Source: Aptenodytes patagonicus (taxonomy: Eukaryota; Chordata; Aves; Sphenisciformes; Spheniscidae). Taken from it: a DNA stretch of 64,000 nucleotides. This document shows positions 46,723-58,700 of this stretch, piece by piece. The position numbers and the translations under genes were made by a program. Each line of letters starts with the position of its first letter. Within the stretch, counting starts at the first letter, position 1. The notes under the pieces were generated by a model. That model saw nothing but the letters and a program-made list of their open reading frames with translations, had not been told where the DNA came from and made no database searches. The DNA is taken from the NCBI RefSeq assembly GCF_965638725.1, contig NC_134950.1, forward strand, positions 135,399,636-135,463,635, given 5' to 3'.

Positions 46723-48631
46723 AACATTATATACCTGCCAATCTGAACTCTCAGTTTTCAAGATCTAACGAATAGATGCAAGGAGTGTGGTGTTTGGGTT
46801 TAGGTGGGGTTTTTTTCCCCTTGCAACCTGCATGTGGACGTCCAATTAAAACCTGCAGACACTTTGATATGATCTTTGCATGCGACCTAAGCAAGCCATC
46901 TTCTCTCCTTGCTTCAGAATTGTACTTCTCGCTAGCATCTACATTAACACCACCAAACGGTCAGCCGCTAGGCTCCACTCTGCTAACTGCTTGATTTAAA
47001 ACCACTACGTGAACCTGTAGCGAAAGCTAAAGCTTTAGGCTTTAGCAAATACATGGCTATTTGGAGGTTGCTAACTAGGGAGGCTCTTTTGACAGTATCC
47101 TCTCTGGGATGGAAACAGATGGAGCAGAGAGGTTTTCCTGACTAAACCTTGGCGCCCGTGTTTCATGTGTTTCATTTGGTTAAGTAAATTTATGGGAAAA
47201 AAAGATGAAAATAAGTGATATTTGCAATATAAAGTACTACGGTGTGGAAACTGAAGAATCTTCTCATTCCATTCATTGGGAAAGAGTGAGCTCAGCCCAC
47301 TTTTGGCATCACAAATAGAGTCTTTTCTAACTCATAATGAAAAGGCATCATATCTGTCCAGATAGCACATCTTATTTACAGCATATGTAGGTCTCCTGTT
47401 ACACAGTATACAAACACAGTTTAGTCACGTTCAGCATATAGTGCCAATAACAAATCATTAAAATAGTCAAGCAATGGCTCCGCTATCATTGCTGCTACAT
47501 ACAACGCTCGATCCGTTTCTCAAAGCAGTCTCTGAGCGATAGGATCACAGAACATCTCTCCTGGGAACGGAAAATAAAAGTCTCATGCTGCTGCCACATT
47601 TAAAAGCTCTGCCAAACGTAAAACAAAACCAGAGAAAACACATCCTGAAAAGTATAACAATGAAACAAAGTAGTGGTACAAATTTTCCTTAGAGGATTTC
47701 AGATTTCCCTCTAAAAGACTGAAATCTTGGTATTAAGAGCCGCAAAGATTACCTGTGCTATACACCGTTTCGACTAACATTTTCCACATACACTGGGACC
47801 TCAAGCCCCCCTGTCCCTTTCCCCCCACAACAACCAACTTTATAGGCTTTTTAAAATCACCTGTATACTGGTGGTTTGAGGTTTTTTGAGACTTACGCTT
47901 TTCCTATACTGCATCAACTCCATTTTTCTTCTCCTTGTGCACATAAAAGTCTTTAAGAGCCCTAGGAAGCAATACTGTTTTACAGTGCCTAAGCCTCTTT
48001 TCCTTCAGAAATAGTTCTGAGGAAGCTGCCTTTTGATAGCATTCCGTGTCACACTTTGGTGTTGAAAAAGAATTCAGAAGCCAGGTGCCTGTCACCAGAT
48101 GGAAGAGAAATTAAACAAATAATAGATGACTTCAGTTCAGACACCTAACCTGGTTAAGTGATGGTGAATGTTACTATATACAACAGCTGACATTGTAATA
48201 TAAAATATGGTCACAAAAAGAGCTAGCCTTAGCGACAAGCTATATTTTCATTTTGTTCTTGTTAAGCAGAAATTTACATCAGCATAAGTTTTGATCGATG
48301 AACTTGAACCTAATACGGATCATATCAATGAGCCTACTAAGGGGAGAACTATCACTAAACAAAAGGAAGTATGTTGTAAAATGAAAAGGTATAAACAACA
48401 TTGCTTTTTAGCAGTAAGCCTCCAATTCACAAGCTATCTAATGAAAAATGCAATTAAAAACAATGTAACAAAAAGCACAGAAATTCCATTACATCACACT
48501 CATAAAAATACAGCAGTTGATCACACACAAATATTCAAAAAGATAATATAGAACCCAGCTAGATCTCACAGGAAATTAAGCCACAGATCACTATACAAAT
48601 ACCGAACAATGTCCTAAGAAAAGAAAATGCC

Positions 48632-48651
48632 TTTTTTTTTTTTTTTTTTTT
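48632..48651. repeat. T homopolymer, 20 nt
   Basis: An uninterrupted run of 20 T, reading as A20 on the PALS2 sense strand. It is a possible internal oligo-dT priming site in cDNA libraries. Confidence 0.8.
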
Positions 48652-49545
48652 AAGCAATGTGTTTTCACAAGTGTGAATAAATAGTCCTAAACATTAAGCG
48701 TCACTCTACAAGGCTCCACGTTATCAGGTTCTCTCCCAGGCTACTTCACCATTATTCAAATTGCACTGAATTACCTTGTGTACAAGCTTCTAACGTCAGG
48801 ATTTCAACCACAATGGGCTAACAGGTTGGCCCCCAAGAACAGCCTAATAAGCAGCTTGCAAGGTGTTGCTTTACGTTATTTCAAGAGACACGTATAAGGA
48901 AGGAAACCTACACAACAGTTGTCTAAATTAAGAGACATCAAGAATTTGTGAAACATCAAGAATGCACCAACATTAAGCCGAAAGAAGCTGGAGCAATGGA
49001 GCTGTGTTGGTCGCTGCTTTTAATATTTAAAATTCTGCTCCCATGAAATTACTATTTTTTTAAGGAAGGAAAAAAAAAAACCACCAAAGAAATTAGTGTT
49101 CTTCCCTAATAAGAGCTATAGACTTTTGACCGGTTAAACACTGACGTTAACAAGTTTTACAAAAATTGTTTCAAGTATCCTCTTTTTAATCACAGTGAAA
49201 ATGTAAGACCAAGATGTAAATGTTGAAGTGAATGACTGAAAGTTTCTTAGATGAAAAAGGCAAAGGTACTAAATCAAAACATATAAAAATGCTTAAACGC
49301 ATTTCCTTCATGTGATATGAATAGAAAGGTTATCTGTAAAAAGTTAGAAAAATTAAAATAAATTACATATTTAAGTACACTTTCCCTTCAACATTTTTAT
49401 AAAAATTCAGAATAGTGTACTTTTGAATATACAGAGAGTAAAAATGCACAGGTGCTGTAGGTTATCATCGGTATCTACACAACGTCACGTTAGCATATCC
49501 ACTGCAGTTGATTTTATTTGTTACTTAAGCCCCTCTTGAGAAATC

Positions 49546-49722
49546 TCAATATACCCAGCTAATTGGGACCCACTGCGGTTCCAGCCTCAGTCTCTCGATA
49601 GCAGTCTGTAGCTTCTCGAAGGCTTTGTCCAGGTTGTCATTTACAATGGTCAGATCAAAATAGTGGTTGTATGCTCTCTGGATCCGTGCGCTTTCATCCA
49701 CTGTTTTTTTCAAATCGGTGTC
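49546..49722 (-). CDS. PALS2: PALS2 terminal exon: GK end, stop
   Basis: The acceptor CCTCTTCAACAG precedes GACACCGAT. The exon encodes [19 protein letters not shown] and the helix [17 protein letters not shown], ending [11 protein letters not shown] and TGA at 49548-49546. The C-terminal WVPxSWVY is a hallmark of the MPP2/PALS2 pair. Phase 0 entry, 58 codons plus stop. Confidence 0.95.
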   Translation of the reverse strand, partial: DTDLKKTVDESARIQRAYNHYFDLTIVNDNLDKAFEKLQTAIERLRLEPQWVPISWVY

Positions 49723-52700
49723 CTGTTGAAGAGGTTTTAAAGATTACTAAGAACATAAGACTTGGCAAATCCTTATAAATACAGAAGAAGTAGCCCTTCG
49801 TTACATCCTGCAACTAACTATTTAAAGCTAATACTGAATATGTTTTAAAAAAATGATGATAGTTTTCATTTATAGTATTACTTAAGCTAAAATGCATTGA
49901 AAGGGCTGAAAATGTTACGAGCTGTGCCAGTAACGTTAAATATGGCAACCAAATGTTTGCAAATCTTGCAATTTTTAAGAAAGTCAATAGAAGCACATGA
50001 ACTTGGGCTGGTATGCACAATGGGCAGTTAATTATTTTGCACGTGCAACTGACGATCCGATCAGAACAAAATTAATCCTTTAGGAATGACTGAGTCAATC
50101 AGTTGTGTAAATATGTTTGTGCCCTTTTTTATTTCCACAGAAAGCACCAAAAAAATCCAAGAATTTAAATTAATATGAAATGAAAGACAATGAAAGATAC
50201 ATTTCCAGTAGACTAAAGCTCTAGAATACCTTAGTGCTTTTAGAGGCTACATTTCAGCCTTGCTCACCTGACATCAGTTCCTCATTTGTAAACTACTGCT
50301 GCATTATTTTAGTTCTGATGTGAGCTGCAAAATATGCAGGAAATTTATATTCCTACATTATGAAGCCTTCACGAAGTGCTGCCACTGAGCATTTTTTTAT
50401 GTTTCATTAGTCCTACATTCTTAGAAAATTCCCCTCCACTTTTGCACAAAAGCAATTTTTTTGGAAGCAGTTATGAGATTTGTCCCCTTGACAATATTTA
50501 TTTTAATATTTTCAAGTCCTGATACAGTTGTAAATGCAAAAGCCAAAATGAAAAAAGTAAATGAAGGAGACAAGTAAATGTAGCACCACAAGAGCCAGAA
50601 TTTTTGCAATGGAATGGCTTAGGATGCTAGAAATAATGTAGACCGACCCACTAGCAAGCAGAACGTAATACTTTAAACAACATTTGTTTTTCATTTGTTC
50701 AGGAAGTACAAGAATATGAAATGGGAAATCCTACTTTTTATATACACGTGCACAGATATGATTTAGAATCCATTAAGATATATAAATGTAGATTTTAAAT
50801 GTAACTATCCTCTTTATTATTCATAAGGACAAGTAAAACAAAGGCAAGGATGTCACTTAGGGAATCGAATACTAGGAAGTGCAGGAAATTATTTTTATAT
50901 TTGTCTGGACAGTTTTAACCTTGCCTTCTTGTATATGCATCGCAAAATTCAGGGTTCATTTGGGGCAGGGAGGGGGAAAGGCAGAGCACCCACAGAGATA
51001 CTAGAATCTATAATAACCAGAATCCAGGAGTAGGACTGGACAGTCTCTCATGTGGTTAAGAGAATGGGATCTCACAGGTTTGAAAAGAAAAAAAAAGACT
51101 AAAAATCCCATATTCATTTAGTGGAAATTAACCCGTCTCCCATTTTACTGCTTTGAATGCCCTGTCAGCATTATGCAAGGTATTGCTACTATCTAAGCTG
51201 CAGCAGCATCGTTGTGAGTTGTCAGCAAACCATGCTTTTCTCAGATGGGGAAGTTGTGCTGCTGAACACAGAAGATAGTTTTCTTAACTGCTCAATCTGG
51301 CTTTTTTTGCTTTGGTCCTGCAGCTGGGAAAGTTCGTGCCCATACAGAATATTTATAATTTGCTGCCTTGGAGGAAGCATGTCTCATTTCCCTCTGCTAC
51401 ACGCTGGGTCTCAGAAAAGGAGAGAAGATCTAATGAATAAAATGTGCCACTTTGCTTTACATGACAAATCCAAGGAACTTAAGGGGAAGAGAAGCTATTC
51501 AACACTTCTTATTCTGGCAGCCCCCAGCCATTCTCAGTGCAGCATGTGCCGCTGCAGCACTGGAAACAAGGCCTAGTGGCAGTCTGTTGTTGGTTGGTTG
51601 GTTGTGTTGGGTTTTTTTTTTTTATGCAGGCTGCAATATCTTTCTGAAGGATTACAGATTCCATTTTTAAAGCACACCTATATTATAAGACAAACCTGAA
51701 CAAAACTTTTTGGGGGGAGAGATGGGGAAAGTGAAGTAAAGACATTTACATAAAAGAACAATTCCCATCATCAGATCTCTACTACCATTTGCTGCAAATA
51801 ATCAAGGGTGATACTTCCCAAAGAACACATTACAAGTAATTTTTGTAATCAACACTTCTCTGTAAGAGGTCTATTTTTAAGAAAGAAGCAATCTGCCTTA
51901 TACATAGTATTTGATTAACACTAAGTAATCAGCAAAAGCCTTGCCTAACTTTTCTTAGAGACATTACTTTCAGAACAAATTCCATCTAAAATGAAAGGTT
52001 AAAAAAAAAAATAAAATCTAAGAACAACCTGTTCAAAGTAAACTAAGTATGACATAATCTGCTTACAGTGAGAAGTTTGGTTGTAATTCCAGCATCTACC
52101 ACAGCCTTGTGCATAGCACGCAAAGTCTCCAACTCTGGAGCAGCAATAAACACTACATAGGGCATGAATTCTGAAGTCCTCAGTATTTTCAGGGCCTAGA
52201 AGCAAAGCAAAAGAAAAAAAACTCCTAAGTTTGAGAATGACTCACCACATGTCCCCATTACTTAAGGGGCACTGCAAAACTCGTCTGTTACCACGGGCAG
52301 AAACACAGAAGCGAAGATTCTTATTTCTATTTTAGAAACTCCTACGCTGCCTTTTGAAATGCTCAACATCATTCTTTCCTTGGCTAAGAAGATTATTTAC
52401 TACTCTGCAAGACTCCTCTTCCATGCAGAATCTAAGTTGGGTTTTTTCCCACCTTTCTAACTCATTCCAACTAAGTGCCACAAATGCAAGAATACAGTTG
52501 ATATTGTAATCTTTAAACCAGATAAGAAGCCTTCAAATTTAAAGGCATAGCTCTTCAACATTATACTCCTACACTTGTAGTGTAACACTGTAAATGATAT
52601 ACCTGTGGATTCACATCCAAGATGCAGGTCCTTCCTGTCTGAACAACTTCAAGGATGGAATCAATTTTGGTGCCGTAGAGATTTCCTTCATATTCTCCAT

Positions 52701-55700
52701 GCTCTAAATATCTGCCAGCTTTAATATCCATCTCCATTTCAGCTCGTGACACAAATCTGTACGCTTGCCCATCCTTTTCATCATCCCTTGGCTTTCGTGA
52801 AGTAACTAAACAAAAAAATTTAAAATATAAATGGAGTGTTTTCTTTTTATATTTGGAATACAAATATGAGACTGGACTGCCTATTAGGTTAGGGAGAGTA
52901 TAATACACATTAATATACAATTATAATTGTTCCATATACAGACTAATTAATTTTTCTAATGTAAGTTTCAAAACTGAGCACAGCCACTCCTGTTCCCTTT
53001 ATTTCTATTTTCCTGTATGTTGCTTACCCACCCATTTGCTTATTTACTTTGTATTACTCCTTCATACTATGCACAACACTCATTCATCTCATCTTTTTAA
53101 TTATCCACTTAATAAAATAATTATTTAAATGACTTGGAAATCAAATGGAAATTTAACTCTCAAATGCCAAATGTACTTCTGAAAATAACTGAGCACACAT
53201 CAGAATCTGCCCTGCCCGGCCCTGCCCCCCAAACCCATACTTTGCTCACTGTATTTGCCCTGTTATTCAGGGCAGAATTACCTGAGCTACCTATAAAGAA
53301 AGTTAGCTTATATATCAGAAGAAGCCGAGCCACCGTAGCAGAATCTTAGTGGAGGCCAGCTAATGCTGCTTTCCAGGACAACTTACCCTTTAAAGCAAGG
53401 TAAATTCACTGCAGAGAGATTAAAGCCAATATTTAAGTAAAACATTGGCAGCCATCTTGGGTGTTGGCTACACTGTGCAGTACAGACCTTATTTAAGCAA
53501 GAAAGTGAAAATAAAATAAAATGAAATATCAGATTATTACTGACTTTGCTGTCCTATCACCATATTACCTGCCCGCTACTTGCATTTAATTAGATTTGAA
53601 CTCTAGAATATATTAAACATAACAGTGAATGGATCCCTTTCGTAATACTTGTATCACCACTTGGTGCCATACTACCACTTGGTGAGGAGAATAATAATGT
53701 AGCTAGGGTGGACTTCTCTGGTCAGCAGTCAAACAGGAGGGGACAGTTAAAAAAAATAAAGATCTTGTGAATGAGCAAAGTGACTATCTGGAAGGAAGGC
53801 AAGAAAACAATACTTCCGTAAGGGAGGAGGGTTTTTTCTGAAGTTGATAGGGAGAAAAAAAGAAAGATCATGGGCTTGAGGCTAGATGTATTAAAATATC
53901 AGATTATCATACAAATCTTGGAGATCACAAACACCAGTTTTATTGGAAGTTTGTTGCTTTTCCCTACATTTCTAATACTAAAGTAACAATTTATAATGCC
54001 TATGGTGCTTCTAAAGATGGAAAAATAAACAGCAGACCTGAGAAACTCTATTGGCTGTTCATTACAAAAGTCTACTAGGAACTTTGAGAATCCCTTCAGT
54101 AACTGATGGTGACCGACACTGAAGAAACCTAACAGACTGAAATACTGCACATACAAAAATTGTTTCTCTGCAGCATCAGTAACATTTAACTGCTAGTTAC
54201 AAATATTTTCACTGTCATCATACGTTAGTCCAGTTGTCTGAAAAGATGAAGAACCTTTTGTTTTCCCATTCTATACAATTTTTATACTCTGACAAAATTA
54301 CTCCTACCCTAAATCACTGCGATAAACATCAGGTATTTTCCAGATAATCAGAGACTCAAAGTATGATATTACAATAGGAATGCTGACAACTTACATGGCA
54401 CTGTAGTTCCAAACCTAGTAGGATTCAGTACTATGAACCTGTTCTTCAAACTTCTTCGCCCCACTCCTTGGGCCCCAATTAAGACCAGTGTTTTCCTCTG
54501 AAAAGGAGGCATTTTGGCTACTTCCTCATAGATCTGGATTTCATGACGATCAAATTCTACATTGAAAAGTGTACAAAAAATAGTTAATACACAGTCAGTA
54601 CAGTAAGAAAAAAAACCGTAGGCAGTCCTGCTATGTATCAACAGACCACATATGAACATAAATAGTACTCAAAGGGCATTAAGTCTGATACAAGCTTTCT
54701 TGCTTTAAATTGGTATGGGAATAAAATAGTTACCCCTTCATGGACAGCATAAGGTCAGATTATTACCTTTACTTCCAAGGAGAAAATTCAAGATTGATCA
54801 GAATGGGAAAACTGTGATTAACAATTAGTGAGTTTTCACAGAATCCCAGAATGGTTGAGGTTGGAAGGCGCCTCTGGAGGTCATCTGGTCCAACCCTCCT
54901 GCTCAGCCAGGGCTGCCTGGAGATGGTTGCTCAGGGCCATGTCCAAACGGCTGTTGAATATCTTCAAGGAGGGAGACTCCACAACCTCTCTGGGCAAACT
55001 GCGCCAGTGCTCAGTCACCCTCACAGTGGAAAAAGTGCTTCCTGATGTTCAGAGAAAACCTCCTGTGTTGTTGCTTGTTGCCTCTGGTCCTGTCACTGGG
55101 CTCCTCTGAAAAGAGCCCGGCTCTGTCCTCTTTCCACCCTCCCTTCAGATATTCATACACATTGATGAGATCCCCCCTGAGCCTTCTCTTCTCCAGGCTG
55201 AACAGTCCCAGCTCTCTCAGCCTTTCCTCACAGGAGAGATGCTCCAGTCCATCATCTTCGTATGTCCGTATCTCTCTTGCACTGGGGAGGAGCCCAGTAC
55301 CCTTCAGGTGTGGCCCCACCAGTGCTGAGTAGAGATATCCCTCAAACTGCTGGCAACAAAGCTTTCACTTTTTTTCTCTTTTAACACAAAGTTCTTCTCT
55401 GACTTCCACCTACCGAAGATGTACTCAGCACCACCGTATCTTCACTGGTCACTATTGCTTTTAAACCAGAAGAACTGTCTGATCTATCAAATTTATAATC
55501 AAATATTTTACTGCAAATCTTTCAGCTTTGGATACACTAGACTCTGCAAGTTTAGAGGCCTAGAGAACATTTGATCCATAAGAGATACCTGCATTTCTTG
55601 TAGTGAGATACATCATCTTTTTCTTTTTTTTGCTGCTTATTGTTCCGCAGAAAGGCCCTAGAAATAAAAATTGAGACAAACTCATCATTTTTGTTAAATG

Positions 55701-58700
55701 TGTTTTCCCAAAGCTTATTTACATGAACATATGCAAGTTTAGATTAATTAAATTTACAAGGACTATTTTAGAATTTTATGTATTCTAGGGCAGGAGATCA
55801 CATCTATTTTCATACACATCAAATGGCATAGTAAAAACCGAACACAGAGAAAAAAATTAATTTTCCTAGAAAGCTTTGTATAAAGCAGCAGAAAAATCCA
55901 TTAAACATGTTTAATTTATTCACTTTCAGTGCATACTATAAAAACACAATTAAAAAAAAAAAAAAAAGAGCTAATTCTTATGCCCTTCCCACCTCATTTA
56001 GCTTTTCATCAGCAGGTGGCAAAACTGATTCATGTATCTATGAAGACTAAAGACAGACTTTAGCCTTTGTCCTTTAGTCAAAGCCAAAATACAATAATTA
56101 GCATTTTGCAATATTCTGTGTATTCTCACACAGCAGTTTTCGAGTATCTATGAAGGCAGGAAAAGCAAAACAAATGGAGTCAGAGCAAAATCTGTTCCTG
56201 AAATTCATGAAATCTCACCTGAGTTGTCCCAGTCCCTCCTAACAAAGGCCTTTCTCTTCTCTTCCAGGAACTGGCTAGGAATAAGCCCTGCACTTCCTCC
56301 TTCTTTGACATGACTAGCCTGGAAAAAGAAAAAATAAAAGTCATAGGTAACTTGTGAGAAGCATTTTTCTCATCGATATGGTATTGACTGACTTTCACAC
56401 TGCCAGAGTTTCTCAATGGTGAGTATCGATACATTTACTACCGAGACTTGGAAATTCAAACTCAGATGTGGATATTAAAATTCTGTCTTACAGTAACTGT
56501 GTCTTGCCATTGAGTATTAAAATTCAGGAAACTTTAATAAAATAGATAGAAGTTTCATTACTGGTTGCTATTAAGTTAGTAAGCTCCCATAGCCATAAAC
56601 TTTTGGCATCAAAATCCTAAATGGAATTCTATGGCTCCAGACATTGAACTCTCAAGTGACAAAACTCGAGACTTTCTAGTACACAAGTACACTTATTTTG
56701 TATTCTTGAGCTGCTCCAAACAGGTTCCAGTGCAGCTTATTAACTCTCATTTCACAAAAAGTGAATGCCATTAACACATGCCTAATCATGCCTTCAAGCT
56801 TTTTGCACTAAGTAACTACAGATTTAAAATCTTAGTAACTTAAGTATTCCTGGTAATGAATGTTTGGCTAAGATACTCCATAAAGTAATTTCATGGCAAG
56901 CTCAATTCTCAGCAAGCTTAACACATACAAACACACAATTGCAAAATGTTACACTTTTCTTCTCCATAATCGATCCGCCTGTCTCTTGCTAACAGGAACT
57001 GTTTGCTTTCCAACTTGTATGCTTTTACCTATGACTAACTGATTTTTTACAGTTAGCAAGTTTTCAATTACAGGCTAGCGTTTCTAGAAAGCACAAGGGA
57101 AAACTAACAGTGGCATGATCTGCATAGCAACACTTGCAACACACTGTGCTGGTTTAATGCATTTCATTTTTGCCACTGATCGAGTGTTTAAGATTTAGCA
57201 TTTATTTCTCCTGGACTCCCACAAGTTACAAGCTGCAGAGTTTGAAAAGCAATAGAGAAGACAGCATGTAAGCTAAACGTCAAACTACTCCGGAGTTTTG
57301 GAGTGTCTAACGTCTGAAACTAATTAACTAAATTTTCTGCCTTCCCTCACACTTTTTATTCTCTCTCTTTTTGTTATTACTGTCACTGACAAGCAACAGA
57401 ATTCAGCAACAGTTGTTGATGTATATTCAAATATTTTTGTTGCTTTTAAAGAAGTCATACATACATTGCTCTCAAGTAACGTTTGGCTTACTATTGCTTG
57501 TTATCTAGCAAAGGGTGAGCAATTTAGGAGTGGAAAGGGAAATTAATAATGCTAAACTCTTTGCCTAGATCGCCACCGCTACTTGCAATTTTGAGTATCT
57601 CAGTTGAGAAAAGCGTCTTGAAGGTTCACTCATCCCACTTTCAAAGGCACTGATGATGTTTAATTGTGTGTATAGTGTCTTGAAAAAATAAAAATAACAT
57701 AAGCCCTGGATTACATTTCTACTGAAGGACTGAATGTAGAAATACAACCTTAAAGCAGGATAAACTGTTAATATTTGAAATAGTGCCAAACACTTTGATT
57801 ATGAACATGCATGTTACAGCTCACAGACATCGACCACCACTGTGGAAATAAAAGATACTGCTTCTCCAAATAGCTATTCTCACCCCTCTTCAAATCCACA
57901 GGGTTAATTTCCCTCTCCCTCCTCAACTCTGAGCACTCAGGAAGGGGTCCACTTCTTCCACAGTCGCTGTCAGGGAAGACTTACCACAGTTAACATAGTC
58001 AACCTAAGAGTTTCTGCTAGAAGTTGTCCACTTAAACTGATTTTGGAATGTCTAGGCTTACGATACAAGAACAAAGACAAATAAACAGTAGTAATAGCAA
58101 AATGAGTGTTACACATACAATTTATACCATTCAACTTTCTCTAGTATTTCAATTGTTAATATCTTGGTATTAGCTTGAAATTGGATTGCAGTGTAAATAT
58201 TTTTTCTTATATCTACTGTTAAATGGAAGGAGATCATAATTTAAAGAGTTTATTATTAAGGCAACTAGTGAGGCTTTTCGGATTTTATTTTATATTTTTA
58301 ATCTTTTTACCAACCTGCCACCAATTTGGATCTTCCCGGTTTACAATCTGAAGAATTTCTCCTTTAGAAAATTTCAAACCTGCTTCTTTGCATGGGATGA
58401 GATTGTCGTTATATGGATTATAATCAAAATGACACTTCACAAAAACCTGAAATGTGTAAAAATTTACAAAGCTTAAACATTATAAAACACATTTTTACTA
58501 ATTTATCTGTCAAACTGAAGTAATGTCTTTACCTACAGCATAAAAAGTGTGACACGAAAAGTTTGACAACTTGCATTTGGCAAGTAAAATACAATCTATG
58601 GAAAAAAACTGACAAATACCAGCTGAGAGAGTAGAAATAATCAGCAGTGCAAACCTTGGCTGAAGGAGCTTCACGATAAAAATAAAAAGCCAACTGTTCT

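Larger units (their letters stand above)
42705..49545 (-). other. PALS2: Probable long PALS2 3' UTR
   Basis: From the PALS2 stop (49546) leftward there is no splice-bounded exon and no CR1 insertion for 6.8 kb, up to an AATAAA on the reverse strand (TTTATT at 42729-42734). The stretch is A+T-rich with many ATTTA words and homopolymers, as in long vertebrate 3' UTRs. The full length is an inference. Nearer reverse-strand AATAAA candidates (for example TTTATT at 44193-44198) could end shorter isoforms. Confidence 0.4.

Noticed and set aside
55620-55657. Apparent frameshift in the PALS2 hook exon A8 tract
   Set aside because: It came from reading the exon in the wrong phase. With one base carried from the previous exon it reads [16 protein letters not shown] without interruption.
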